Below are positions 17,346 to 27,434 of a DNA stretch of 64,000 nucleotides, piece by piece (positions within the stretch are counted from its first letter, which is position 1; every line of letters starts with the position of its first letter). The DNA is taken from NCBI GenBank assembly GCA_046483065.1, contig JAWODW010000097.1, forward strand, positions 1-64,000, given 5' to 3'. The notes under the pieces are model-generated. The model did no database searches, was not told where the DNA came from, and saw nothing but the letters and a program-made list of their open reading frames with translations. The position numbers and the translations under genes are program-made. Source of the DNA: JAWVYT01 sp046483065. GTDB taxonomy: Bacteria > Gemmatimonadota > Gemmatimonadetes > Longimicrobiales > RSA9.

Positions 17346-17711
17346 TCAGGCCAACGGGTTCCCGGGGTCGGTGCCTGCAGGATCGGCGGCATGGATCCAC
17401 GCGTCGCGGACGGCGGGGCGCGCCTCCTCCCAGCTCAGCTCGCTGGGCTCGTTCTCCCATCGCTCCTCGAGCTCCTCCTCCACATCCTCGAACTCGGCCT
17501 CGGGCTGCCGCCCCTGGGCCTCCCAGCCGAACCGGTAGGCCGGCCGGTAGTGGCGATAGCCGAGCTGGGCGTTGACGTACGGGCGCTTGGTGAAGCTACT
17601 CTCCCAGAAGGCGTCATGGGTGGACGCGTCCGCCGCAGGGTGGCCCCCCTCGCTCCGGGCGCGCGGGCTCGTCTCGGGTGCGTCGGGTGCATCTCCGTTG
17701 GGCGAGTTCAT
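17346..17711 (-). CDS. Small acidic protein, stress-type hypothetical
   Basis: ATG 17711 follows GGAGGGACACC and gives 121 residues. The frame stays open upstream, but that part is antisense of the metallophosphatase. The first 40 residues are disordered and Pro/Ser-rich. The core holds YRHYRPAYRFGWEAQGR and regularly spaced Trp and Glu (WENEPSELSWEEARPAVRDAW). A similar Tyr/Trp pattern occurs in small uncharacterised proteins encoded near general stress genes in many bacteria. It is soluble, with no catalytic motif. The function is unknown. Confidence 0.65.
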   Translation of the reverse strand: MNSPNGDAPDAPETSPRARSEGGHPAADASTHDAFWESSFTKRPYVNAQLGYRHYRPAYRFGWEAQGRQPEAEFEDVEEELEERWENEPSELSWEEARPAVRDAWIHAADPAGTDPGNPLA

Positions 17712-17909
17712 GGTGTCCCTCCACTGGAAACGATGGTTCACGGGCTGTGTGGTGCTACGAAGGTGCAACGTCCGGACCGCCACGTTGCCAGAGCGCAACT
17801 GCCCGGCCCATCTTCCTGCCGGGGCCACCCGTACGCCGAGGGTAGCGATGAGAAGGCTGAGAGGGCAGGGGGACGATCGGGCACAGTGCCAGCGCCGGGA
17901 GCCGGTATC

Positions 17910-18377
17910 GTGAGGATCGGTCTCATCAGCGATACGCACGGCAAGCTGCGGCGCCAGGTGTTCACTGCCTTCGAAGACGTGGACCGGATCCTCCACGCGG
18001 GCGACATCGGCGAGCACGACCTCCTGGTGGAGCTGGAGGCCATCGCGCCCGTCACCGCGGTCTACGGCAACACCGACCGACCCGAGGTACGGCAGCACGT
18101 GGAAGAGGTGGCCGAGCTGGACGCTGCCGGTCATCGGGTGGCCGTCATCCACGGTCACCAGCTCGGGATGCCGAAACCCGAGGGGCTGCGGGCCGCGCTC
18201 CCCGACGCGGACATCATCGTGTACGGCCACACCCACCGCCCGCTGGTGGACCGGGGCGATGGCGCGCTGGTGGTGAACCCCGGCGCGGCCGGCGCCGTAC
18301 GGTTCGGGCTCGAGCCGTCCGTGGCGATCCTGAGCTTCGACGATGGGCCCCGAATCGAGCTCATCGATCTCACATAG
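17910..18377 (+). CDS. YfcE/MJ0936-type metallophosphoesterase
   Basis: This 155-residue protein starts at GTG 17910. All calcineurin-like metal ligands are present in order: SDTHG, HAGDIG, GNTD, IHGH and YGHTHRP. This is the compact family of two-metal phosphodiesterases that includes E. coli YfcE. The natural substrate is not known in general. Its last eight bases overlap the 3' end of the opposite-strand UvrC-like gene. Confidence 0.85.
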   Translation: MRIGLISDTHGKLRRQVFTAFEDVDRILHAGDIGEHDLLVELEAIAPVTAVYGNTDRPEVRQHVEEVAELDAAGHRVAVIHGHQLGMPKPEGLRAALPDADIIVYGHTHRPLVDRGDGALVVNPGAAGAVRFGLEPSVAILSFDDGPRIELIDLT

Positions 18378-19437
18378 TCCGCAGCCGGCCCCGCTCCTCC
18401 GGGTTGCGGCGGAACCAGCGCTCCACCAGGAGCATCTCGGCCACGCCGTCGGTGCCGACCCGGGGGATCGGTGGGGGCGGTGAGCCCAGGACCCTGGCAA
18501 TGGCCCGATGGGCGGCCTGCCGCTCACGCCGGCTGCGGGGAACGGGGAGATCGGCCCGGACCACGCCCCGTTGCAGCACGTACAGCCGATCCTCACCCTC
18601 GTGGCCCGGGACGCGGTAGACGGCGCTGAGCCGCGACAGCGCCCGGTCCATGCGCAGCAGAGACGCCCGCACGCTCTCCAGCAGCTCGATCCGCTCCTGA
18701 ACCACCGCCGCGTACTCGAACAGCCAGCGCGCCACGGCGGTGCGCAGGTGGCGGTGGAGCCGGACCAGCGGCTCGTCGGTCTCGCCCCGCAGGAACGACC
18801 GGGCCGTCTCCAGGCGGTCCGCGTACCCGCGCTCCGTGCATCCGGCGGCGCACGGCGCCAGGCACCGCTCGAACTCGGACCGGGGGCACAGCGGCGTCAG
18901 CTCGGCGGCGAAGAGGTCCCGCTGGTCGGCCAGGCGCATGGGTGTGGTGGATGCGCACGTGCGGAGCTGCAGGATGTCCACCAGGACCCGGACCGCCGCT
19001 CGTACCCGCTCGGCCCCCAGCAGCGGGCCGAAATACTCGGAACCGTCGTCGATGGGGCGAGTGGTGGACACGATCCGGGCCACGGGTTCCCGGGGGATCC
19101 GGATAAAGCACACCGCACGCTTCTTCTTGTGCTGCACGTTGAACGGGGGCCGCAGGCTCCGGATCTGCCGGAACTCCCGGAGGAGGGCCGCGAACTCGTT
19201 CGGGTACTCGTCCCACTCCACCCGCTCGGTGAAGCCGAGGATCTCCGCCGCCTTCTCCCCGGCGCGCGCCCGGAAGTACGAGAGCAGCCGTGTCCGGACC
19301 CGGATCGACTTCCCCACGTACAGCACCTGGCTCCCGGGGCCGATCATCCGGTACACCCCCGGCCGGTTCTCCGCGTGAATCCGGACGTACTCCCGCAGCG
19401 GGTGCTGCGCCTCTCCGTTGGTGGCCGTGTTCGACAT
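18370..19437 (-). CDS. GIY-YIG nuclease, stand-alone UvrC N-terminal half (Cho-like)
   Basis: ATG 19437 gives 355 residues. Residues about 20-100 are a GIY-YIG domain (PGVYRMIGPGSQVLYVGKSI... NEFAALLREFRQIRSLRPPFN), which makes the 3' incision in UvrC. A Cys-rich segment typical of UvrC/Cho (CPRSEFERCLAPCAAGC) follows. The UvrB-binding UVR motif, the RNase-H-like 5' nuclease and the helix-hairpin-helix pair of full UvrC are missing. The protein resembles Cho, an alternative 3'-incision enzyme of nucleotide excision repair, with an extra 120-residue basic C-terminus. It is longer than E. coli Cho. Confidence 0.75.
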   Translation of the reverse strand: MSNTATNGEAQHPLREYVRIHAENRPGVYRMIGPGSQVLYVGKSIRVRTRLLSYFRARAGEKAAEILGFTERVEWDEYPNEFAALLREFRQIRSLRPPFNVQHKKKRAVCFIRIPREPVARIVSTTRPIDDGSEYFGPLLGAERVRAAVRVLVDILQLRTCASTTPMRLADQRDLFAAELTPLCPRSEFERCLAPCAAGCTERGYADRLETARSFLRGETDEPLVRLHRHLRTAVARWLFEYAAVVQERIELLESVRASLLRMDRALSRLSAVYRVPGHEGEDRLYVLQRGVVRADLPVPRSRRERQAAHRAIARVLGSPPPPIPRVGTDGVAEMLLVERWFRRNPEERGRLRTM

Positions 19438-19534
19438 GGGCCGCTCAATGTCGGGTTTCGGGGTTTGTTCGGCAAGGAGCGCGCGCCGGAACAAGCGCTG
19501 ACCGGGCCCCTTTCTGCCCCACGCGGCCGGCCCT

Positions 19535-19542
19535 TACCTTTC
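19535..19542 (+). promoter_or_regulatory. TACCTTTC -10-like element
   Basis: TACCTTTC matches the recurrent -10 form in this window. No good -35 lies 17-18 bases upstream (TTCTGC at 19512). Transcription from here would begin near 19549, which argues for the GTG at 19580 rather than the ATG at 19547 as the start of the next gene. Confidence 0.3.
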
Positions 19543-19579
19543 GGCCATGAGGCGGCGTGCATGGGGAGAGGGAGCGAGA

Positions 19580-19873
19580 GTGGCGAAGAATCGGAGTGTG
19601 TTCCGGAGCCTGGTGGCGGGGGCCCTGATCGGGTTCGCCGAGGCGGTGCCTATGGATGCGGTGCAGCTGCGTCGCCCGCTGGAGGTAGTCTGGCGGGACG
19701 ATCGGGACCTCCCCGACCCTCTGGACGGGGTGCCGGTGACCATCCTGGATCCGGTTCCGCTGGGGGACAGGTCCCGGGACACTCGCCGGTCGGTGGGGCG
19801 GACCGTTCGGCTGACGCTGTCGCACCCGTTCCGTCTGCTGCGTCGGCTCAGGGCTCACCTGAGCGTGGGCTGA
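19580..19873 (+). CDS. Short hypothetical protein
   Basis: I prefer GTG 19580 (VAKNRSVFRSLVAG) because it follows a strong GA-rich site (GGGAGAGGGAGCGAG), giving 97 residues. ATG 19547 would add 11 Arg-rich residues and sits right on a -10-like element. The protein has a short hydrophobic patch (SLVAGALIGFAEAV), a Pro/Asp-rich middle and a basic Arg/Leu-rich tail. No family is recognised. It may be a small membrane-associated protein. Codon use looks normal for the window, which supports it being real. Confidence 0.45.
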   Translation: MAKNRSVFRSLVAGALIGFAEAVPMDAVQLRRPLEVVWRDDRDLPDPLDGVPVTILDPVPLGDRSRDTRRSVGRTVRLTLSHPFRLLRRLRAHLSVG

Positions 19874-19882
19874 GCCCGCGCG

Positions 19883-20278
19883 CTACTCCGTCCCGATGAG
19901 GACCAGCCGCTCCGTGTCCGGGTCCCGGGGGTCGTGGGGCCGGTCCTTGAAAGCGACGATGACGTTGGGGTCCTGCCCGGTATTCAGGACGGCGTGGGGT
20001 ACCCCCGGCGGGAATCGGAACGCCATCACGTCGCCGGCCTCGACCGTTACGTCCTGATCGGTGCCGGCCGCGTCCGGCTCCCGGTACCGTACCAGGGCCG
20101 GTCCCCTCACCGTGAGGATCTCCCTGTCCTGCCGATGGAAGTGGTTTCCGCGGACGTGGCCGGGGTGGGTGATGACCACGTGGACGTTGCGCTGCTCGGG
20201 GAGCTCATCGGGTCCCAGCGGCTCGTAGGCGCTGCCGCGTTCGTCGCGGTACTGATCCAGGCGTGTGATCTCGACCAT
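19883..20278 (-). CDS. Cupin-fold protein (sugar epimerase/WbuC-like)
   Basis: The ATG at 20278 (MVEITRLDQY) lies two bases after the mutM stop, giving 131 residues. A single cupin barrel is visible: GNHFHRQDREIL carries the HxH...E metal motif and FPPGVPHAVLNTG supplies the third His. The N-terminal DERGSAYEPLGPDELPEQRNVHVV resembles proteins related to dTDP-sugar isomerases that bind a sugar nucleotide. Enzyme activity is uncertain. It is translated after mutM on the same transcript. Confidence 0.7.
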   Translation of the reverse strand: MVEITRLDQYRDERGSAYEPLGPDELPEQRNVHVVITHPGHVRGNHFHRQDREILTVRGPALVRYREPDAAGTDQDVTVEAGDVMAFRFPPGVPHAVLNTGQDPNVIVAFKDRPHDPRDPDTERLVLIGTE

Positions 20279-20280
20279 GG

Positions 20281-21099
20281 CTACTCCTGGCAGCTCGGGC
20301 AGTAGAAAGCGCTGCGGTTCGTGAGTACGGTCCGCTTGATGGGTGTTTCGCACGTAGGGCACGGCTCCCCCTCGCGGCCGTAGACGCGAAGGAGTGGCTC
20401 GAAGCCGCCCGCCTCACCGCTGGCGTCACGGTAGTCGGAGAATGTGGTGCCGCGGAGCTCGACGGCCTGCGTGAGGACGTCTCGGAGCGCTACGCGGAGA
20501 CAGTCGACCTCCTTTCGGGTGATGCGTTGCCCCCGGCGGGTGGGCCGGATCCCGGCGCGGAAGAGGGCCTCCAGCGCGTAGATGTTGCCCACGCCGGCTA
20601 CCCGATACTGGTCGAGGAGGAAGTTGCGTATGGGGGTTCGGGTGGCCTTGGTCATGGCCCAGAGTGCGTTGGTGGTACAGGCATCGGAGAGGGGCTCGAG
20701 GCCGAGCTCGGCGTCTCGGTGGCGCCATTGTGCGGAGCCATAGAGCTCGAGGCGACCGAAGCGGCGGGTGTCGTCGTAGAGGAGATCGCGGCCGTCACCG
20801 AGGTGGAAGACCACGGCCACGTGGCCGAGCTCGCCGGCTCGGGGCGCCTCGCTGGTTACGAGACGGCCCGTCATCCCGAGGTTCACCACCAGTCGGTCAT
20901 CATTTTCCAGCCGCAGGACCACGTTCTTGCCCCGGCGCCCCACGCCCACGAGGTGCAGGCCAGCCAGGGTGTCGGCGAAGGCGTCGGCGTCACCGGCGAT
21001 CACATCGGCATGGGCGATGGTGACGCCCGTGATCCTGCGCCCGGTCAGGCGCGGGTCCAGGTCCCGGGCGATGGTCTCGGCTTCGGGCAGCTCGGGCAT
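20281..21099 (-). CDS. mutM: Formamidopyrimidine-DNA glycosylase
   Basis: ATG 21099 gives 272 residues, the normal Fpg length. The N-terminus PELPEAETI supplies the catalytic N-terminal Pro and Glu, and the beta-elimination Lys is in GRRGKNVVL. The helix-two-turn-helix region is LDQYRVAGVGNIYALEALF, and the C-terminal zinc finger is CPTC-x16-CPSC. It excises 8-oxoguanine and formamidopyrimidines in base excision repair. The longer open frame upstream on the same strand is antisense-type extension within the next gene. It shares a transcript with the cupin gene. Confidence 0.92.
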   Translation of the reverse strand: MPELPEAETIARDLDPRLTGRRITGVTIAHADVIAGDADAFADTLAGLHLVGVGRRGKNVVLRLENDDRLVVNLGMTGRLVTSEAPRAGELGHVAVVFHLGDGRDLLYDDTRRFGRLELYGSAQWRHRDAELGLEPLSDACTTNALWAMTKATRTPIRNFLLDQYRVAGVGNIYALEALFRAGIRPTRRGQRITRKEVDCLRVALRDVLTQAVELRGTTFSDYRDASGEAGGFEPLLRVYGREGEPCPTCETPIKRTVLTNRSAFYCPSCQE

Positions 21100-21118
21100 G
21101 GGGGCGACTACGGGGGCG

Positions 21119-22527
21119 TCAGAAGCGGTATCGGAGCGAGAAGAGCGGCAGTGCGAAGTTCGTATTGGCGCGCGTGCCTGGTGCCAGCAGCGCCAGTGCG
21201 GCGGGGTCCAGGTGCAGCTCGAGGGCGCCGGCCCGGGGCGCCGCCTCCAGTCGGGTCCGGGCGTCGGCTGGGGCGTCGCTGCGCTCTGCCCGCTGGCGCG
21301 CGTTGTCGGCCAGGCTGTTGAACGTGGCGAGGAACCCCAGGTCGGCGCCGATGGCCCCCATGGTGAACAGAAGGGTAGCGTCCTCCATCTCGGCCGGGCC
21401 GCTGAGCACGGCCACACCCATGCCCAGGAGCCCGCCGGCCACGGTGCCCAGCTCCACCAGGATCCCCTCGCCCACGGAGAACTCGTGGTCCGGCAGCATC
21501 CGATGGGCCAGGTAGGTGCCCCCGACGGAGCCGGCAAGGAGGAGGCCGCCCAGGAGCCGGAGGTCGTCGTCCGTCGGCGTCTCGCCGTAGAGCCAGTCGA
21601 ACACAACCCCGCCGTGTGCTGCGCCCAGTGCGAAGGCCGTACGCTGGATCTCGGCATCGCCCCAGGTGAAGGGCAGGTCGGGCGCGAAGCGCGCGCCGGC
21701 GGCCACACCGCCCAGGGCGCCGGCGAGGAGGGTGCCGTAGAGGAGCCGATCGCTGGATGGCTGGGCGATCAGCATGATCTCTCCCGCCACCGCCGTCCCG
21801 AAGTCGCCGAAATTGCCTATGGTGTGGACCGTCCCCGCATCCATGTCGGTCTCGGAGGCCCAGGTGTAGCCGAGGAGGCCTTCACCGAGGCTCACGGCCA
21901 GGGCGGCGCCGGTACTGGCCCGGAAGCTGGGTGTGTCGTCGAAGATGTTCACCAGGTAGACCCCGTGACTCAGCCCGCGGGTGGCGCCCCAGAAGCCGGC
22001 GTTGGCCACCCCGTAGGTAACGGGCCGGGTCCTGGTATAGAGGTAGGGGGCCACGAAGCTGGCGCCTGCCGTGAACATGTAGGTGGCGAGGGCGCCGCGT
22101 CCGCTGTCGATATCCAGGACGGCGGGCACGGCCCAGCCGTAGTACGTGAGCCCCAGCAGGGTGGTGGCGCCCAGGAGCAGGAACCGACCATCCTGATTCA
22201 GGATGATCTCGGGTGCGTTCTCCTCCAGGGCCCGGGTGACGCGGCCCCGGAGCGTGCGGACGCCGTCGGCGGTCATGGGCACGCGCTCCCGGGCGGTCCG
22301 GCCATCGCGCTGGAAGGTGACCTCCAGCACGTACCCCTCGCCTTCCACCTCGTAGAGACGGATCACCTGGAGCTCGGGGTACTCGTCGAGGAACAGCCCG
22401 AGGCGGTGGGCGAGAGCGCGGTCGACTTCCTCGATCTCACCGGCCTCGTCGAGGGGTACCTGGATCTCCTGGCCCGCTGCCACGGCGGGTGCGGCCAGCA
22501 CGGCCAGCACGAATGCGTATCGGAATC

Positions 22528-22531
<4 letters not shown>
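21119..22531 (-). CDS. Secreted/outer-membrane hypothetical protein
   Basis: This 470-residue protein has a clear signal peptide (FVLAVLAAPAVAAGQE, cleavage near residue 21). After a soluble 100-residue domain it consists of many Gly/Ala-rich hydrophobic segments of about 20 residues (LLLGATTLLGLTYYGWAVPA and others). It ends in FALPLFSLRYRF, with a terminal aromatic residue as in outer-membrane barrels. Both an outer-membrane beta-barrel and a multi-helix membrane protein fit the pattern. It overlaps the purD stop by four bases (ATGA). No family is recognised. Confidence 0.6.
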
Positions 22532-23814
<1,283 letters not shown>

Positions 23815-23925
23815 GGGATCGAGCTCGCGGTGGAGGTTGGTGTCTGCCGACCGGGGCTCAATATAGGGATCGCGTCTGAAACCGCAGGGGGTGGCTCTCC
23901 GCCGGGACGGTCTGTGCCGCCGCCG

Positions 23926-24921
23926 TCAGCTGACCTTGAAGGCGTCGGCCACCATCTGCCGGAGCCGCTCGGCGGCCTCGCGTGTGCCCGCGGCCACCTG
24001 GTCGAAGACCTCCTTGGCCTCCTCGTGATACGATCGGGTGGCGGCCTTCAGGTCCTCCACGTACGGCGGGTCCGGCTCGGTCCGGCGCTGGTACTCGCCC
24101 CGCAGGATCCGCTCATACTCGCCGGCCTCGATCCAGTCCCGGAGCTCCGCGGCCCGGAGCGTGTGGAACGGGTGCGTGGTCCCCAAGAGGTTCAACACCT
24201 TGAAGACGGTCTCCGACAGGTCGCCCTGAGACCGATATTCGTCAGCCTGCTCCAGGAAGACGTTCAGGTCGGTCTCCTCGTTGGAGCCGCCGCCCGCCAG
24301 CTTCAGCGACGTGCCGAGGGCGGCCTCCGGGTCCTGGACGGTAAGGAGCCCCGCACGGTCGGCGCTGAGCTCCGACTTGCGGCTCCACTCCAGCAGTCCC
24401 AGGAGCACGGCCCGTGCGGCGATCCCGACGATGGGGTAGCCCAGGTTGGCCAGCTGGAGGAGGATGACGAGCATGGTGCGGTAGAGGACGTGCCCGCTCA
24501 TGACGTGGCCGAGCTCGTGGCCCATGAGGAAGATCTGCTGCTCGCCGTCGAGAAGGGCGAGGGACCCGCTGTTGAGGACGATGAAGGGCCGGTCCATCCC
24601 GTAGGCGCCGGCGTTGACGATGGGCGTCTGGGAGACGAACAGGGGGTAGTCGTCGTCGGCGTCCAGCGTCTCCAGGACGTGGGTGTAGCGGCTGTACAGG
24701 TCCGGGAACTGGCGGGGCCCGACACGCACGGCGTTGGCCTGGAAGGCGAGGCGTACGGGTTTCTCGCCGAAGAAGCCGAAGAGGCGGCGAAGGACCTCAT
24801 CGAAGGCCGGGATCCGGCGCAGTGCGGCGAGGGCGGCCCGGTCCGCGGGGTGCTCCCACGTGGCCGCGCCGATGTCCGTAAGGATCACGCGCTTCCGCTC
24901 TACGATCTCGCCGTCGGTCAT
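23926..24921 (-). CDS. M48-family zinc metallopeptidase
   Basis: This 331-residue protein has zinc site HELGHVMSGH (near residue 144) with the third ligand in ELSADRAGLL. A hydrophobic segment between them (LVILLQLANLGYPIVGIAARAV) could touch the membrane. The C-terminal 100 residues are helical with the HPFHTLRAAELRDW motif typical of M48 relatives. M48 enzymes (HtpX, BepA, LoiP) perform envelope quality control. There is no signal peptide, so it probably faces the cytoplasm. It ends the Mla-type operon, 51 bases after mlaD. Confidence 0.85.
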   Translation of the reverse strand: MTDGEIVERKRVILTDIGAATWEHPADRAALAALRRIPAFDEVLRRLFGFFGEKPVRLAFQANAVRVGPRQFPDLYSRYTHVLETLDADDDYPLFVSQTPIVNAGAYGMDRPFIVLNSGSLALLDGEQQIFLMGHELGHVMSGHVLYRTMLVILLQLANLGYPIVGIAARAVLLGLLEWSRKSELSADRAGLLTVQDPEAALGTSLKLAGGGSNEETDLNVFLEQADEYRSQGDLSETVFKVLNLLGTTHPFHTLRAAELRDWIEAGEYERILRGEYQRRTEPDPPYVEDLKAATRSYHEEAKEVFDQVAAGTREAAERLRQMVADAFKVS

Positions 24922-24972
24922 GACCGGTCCCCTTCCTGTGCCGTTACGCTGAGCCCGCTCCGTGTGGCCACC

Positions 24973-25974
24973 TTACGGGTGTCCGCCCGACCCGGTTTCG
25001 CCACCGTGGTGGGATTCGTCCGTGGTATCGGCCCCGAGCTGTGGCACGGTGTCGGCCTCGCTGCCCTCCTGGACGGCCGGTCCCGGCGGGGGCGGCTCGA
25101 GCCCCGGCGGCGGGTCCACCCCGCTCAGGATCCTGAGCGGCTTCTCCGACACTTCCCGCATGAAGTGGGTCAGGAGGATGGATGTGGTATCGAGCTGGGC
25201 CAGGATATGATAGAGCTCGGGGCGCGTGTCGCTGAGGGTTCCGCGGAGGTCGCCCACCGTCGCCCGGGAATCGGAGAGCAGCATCGAGACCGAGTCGATG
25301 GTGGCGAGCGCCGCCGGGCTCAGCGTGCTGACCTGCTCCTGGATGTCGGCCGTGAGTGCGGCGGTGGCGTCGAGCTGCCGCTCCAGGCTCCGGGCCAGCG
25401 GTGGGATCGCTGCGGATGTCTCCGTGAGGGTACGGTTGGCGGTGGCGACGGCGGCGGTCAGGCTGTCCATGAGGCTCCGGGCCACCGTCATGGTGGTGAT
25501 GACCTCGGCACTCACGTCCTCGGTCATCCCCTGCACTTGCTCGATGATGGCCGTATTCCGGATCCCGGGGATGGTGCTGCCGGGCTCCAGGGACTGTCCC
25601 CTACGATCCGGGGTCTCCAGGAGGATGTAGCCGGCTCCGATGACCGGAGGCGGCACGAGGCGGGCGGTGGTCCCGCTGGGCAGCAGGAGGGAGTCGCCCG
25701 AGGCCAGCCTGGACTCGATGTTCATCCGCACCCGGAACCGGAGGTCGCCATCGGCCGTCATGCGCGGCTCGATGGCCGCGACCCGGCCGACCGTGTAGCC
25801 ACGAAGCATGACGTTCGACTGGGTGGCGACTCCGTCGATGCGGTCGAACTCCGTATACAGCGGGTAGGTGTTCCCCGCCACCGCCGGCGACAGCCAGAGG
25901 AAGCTGCCGAGCAGGATGACGGCGGCCGCCACGACGACGACGCCTACCGTGAAATCAGACGACTCCCACTTCAT
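24973..25974 (-). CDS. mlaD: MlaD/MCE-domain lipid transport protein
   Basis: This 333-residue protein has an N-terminal anchor (VGVVVVAAAVILLGSFLWL). The MCE domain (residues 35-125) has YTEFDRIDGVATQSNVMLRGYTVGRV and the strand pattern of MlaD. A long helical region of about 150 residues forms the hydrophobic channel needle seen in MCE proteins (repeats of Thr/Leu/Ala around SLERQLDATAALTADI). The C-terminus is Pro/Gly-rich. It hands phospholipids between the inner-membrane complex and the periplasm. It overlaps the ATPase-like gene by 20 bases. Confidence 0.85.
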   Translation of the reverse strand: MKWESSDFTVGVVVVAAAVILLGSFLWLSPAVAGNTYPLYTEFDRIDGVATQSNVMLRGYTVGRVAAIEPRMTADGDLRFRVRMNIESRLASGDSLLLPSGTTARLVPPPVIGAGYILLETPDRRGQSLEPGSTIPGIRNTAIIEQVQGMTEDVSAEVITTMTVARSLMDSLTAAVATANRTLTETSAAIPPLARSLERQLDATAALTADIQEQVSTLSPAALATIDSVSMLLSDSRATVGDLRGTLSDTRPELYHILAQLDTTSILLTHFMREVSEKPLRILSGVDPPPGLEPPPPGPAVQEGSEADTVPQLGADTTDESHHGGETGSGGHP

Positions 25975-26632
25975 GGCTCGTAGTCTCGATCCCTGTGTGG
26001 TCGATGTGGACCACCGAATCGGCGGTCCCGAACGGCACGCCTTCCTGCTCGGCCGTGGTGACGATGGTGGTGTCGGCCCGCTCCCGGCATAACGACAATA
26101 GCCATTTCGCCCGCTCGTCGCGGAGCCCGGCCGTGGGCTCCTCCAGGATCAGGAGCTCCGGGTCCCGGACCACGGCCCGGGCCAGGACCGCCTCCTGGCG
26201 GACCTCCGGCGGCACGTCGGCGGGCCGGAAATCGGCCCATCGGCCCAGGTCGCAGCGGTCGATGATCGCCGCCGCCCGCTCGTGGGCCGTGTCGGCGTCG
26301 GCGAGGCCGCTGTAGAGCATGGGGACCACCAGGTTCATCCGGAGCGTCAGGTTGCTGACCAGCCCTGACGGCTCGTCGAACCCCACGCCGAGACGGCGTC
26401 GGAACGTCTGGGTGTCCCACCGGTTCAACCGGCCGGGGCGCTGACCGAGTACCTCCACCCGGCCTTCCGCCGGCTCGCGCAGGCCCACAATCAGCCGGAT
26501 CAGCGAGAGCGCTACGCCGGGTGTGGTGGCGAAGAGGGTGAAGCTCCCTTCTTCGACCTGGAAGGAGATCGGCCCCGGCCAACCCGCCCGTGGCGGGGGT
26601 GGGACCACGTCGGTGAAGCGGACCACGCTCAT
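25955..26632 (-). CDS. MlaF-like ABC subunit with degenerate ATPase motifs
   Basis: ATG 26632 shares one base with the mlaE stop and gives 225 residues. The fold and order match MlaF, but the catalytic motifs are lost. The Walker A region reads LFATTPGVALSLIRL, with no GxxGxGK and Ala41 where Lys belongs. The Q-loop is VGFDEPSGLVSNLTL, with Asp86 for Gln. The signature LSGGQ is VPPEV (140-144). Walker B is LLILEEPTAGL, with Glu164 for Asp, although the following Glu165 remains. The H-loop is IVTTAEQEG, with no His. It should bind or hydrolyse ATP poorly or not at all. Frame and codon use are intact, so it is conserved rather than decayed. See findings. Confidence 0.8.
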   Translation of the reverse strand: MSVVRFTDVVPPPPRAGWPGPISFQVEEGSFTLFATTPGVALSLIRLIVGLREPAEGRVEVLGQRPGRLNRWDTQTFRRRLGVGFDEPSGLVSNLTLRMNLVVPMLYSGLADADTAHERAAAIIDRCDLGRWADFRPADVPPEVRQEAVLARAVVRDPELLILEEPTAGLRDERAKWLLSLCRERADTTIVTTAEQEGVPFGTADSVVHIDHTGIETTSHEVGVV

Positions 26633-27432
26633 CAGTTCAGCACCAGCCAGAAGAGGAGCGAGAACGACACGGACACCAGGAACACGAACAGGAGCGAGGC
26701 TACCACCCCGCGGGTGACGCACTGGGGAATGTCCGTCGGGCGGCGTCCGCCCACAAGCCCTTCGTAGCTGCACAGCGTGGCGATGCCGAGCCCGAATACG
26801 CCGCCCTTCACCACGGTGAGCCAGAGGTCCATGGGCGTGAGGGCGTCGCGGACCGAGACGGCCAGTGCCGCCGGGGACACGTCGGCGAGCCACCAGGCGA
26901 AGACGGCGCCACCGCCTAGAGCCACCACGTCGAAGAACACGGCCAGGACGGCCACCGAGATGGCGGCGCCCGCCACCCTGGGGATGACCATGTACTGGAG
27001 GGGGTCCACGCCCATGGACTCCAGCGCCTCTGTCTCCCGCAGCACGCCGTTGGTGGCGAGCTCGGCGGCGATGGCCGTGCCGCTGCGGCCCAGCACCACG
27101 ATGGCGGTCAGGAGCGGCCCCAGTTCCCGGATGACCACGGTCACGAGGATGGTGCCGAGGACGTCGCTGAAGCCGAACCGGGCGGCCTGCGCGCTGGCCT
27201 GTGCGATGACCGCGAGCCCGATGACCAGCGCCATGATGCTGAGGAACGGGAGCGCCTGGACGGCGGTGAACCGGATCTGGTTGATGATGACCCGGAACCC
27301 CTGGGTCCGGGTGGTGGCGGGGTAGTGGGTGGCCGATCGGGCCAGCGCGCCGATGAACCGGATCCGTCCGAGCCAGCTCTGCCCCCGCTGGCGGGCCCGA
27401 CTGCCGATGCCGGCGATCGTGCGGACCAGCAT
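26632..27432 (-). CDS. mlaE: MlaE-family lipid transport permease
   Basis: This 266-residue protein has five or six hydrophobic helices and the MlaE core: VIRELGPLLTAIVVLGRSGTAIAAELA, then ALESMGVDPLQYMVIPRV (the coupling region that contacts MlaF), then GGVFGLGIATLCSYEGL. It is the inner-membrane permease of a phospholipid transporter, acting with the MlaD protein encoded two genes on. It begins two bases after the trans-sulfuration gene, so the cluster is one transcription unit. Confidence 0.9.
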   Translation of the reverse strand: MLVRTIAGIGSRARQRGQSWLGRIRFIGALARSATHYPATTRTQGFRVIINQIRFTAVQALPFLSIMALVIGLAVIAQASAQAARFGFSDVLGTILVTVVIRELGPLLTAIVVLGRSGTAIAAELATNGVLRETEALESMGVDPLQYMVIPRVAGAAISVAVLAVFFDVVALGGGAVFAWWLADVSPAALAVSVRDALTPMDLWLTVVKGGVFGLGIATLCSYEGLVGGRRPTDIPQCVTRGVVASLLFVFLVSVSFSLLFWLVLN

Positions 27433-27434
27433 GG

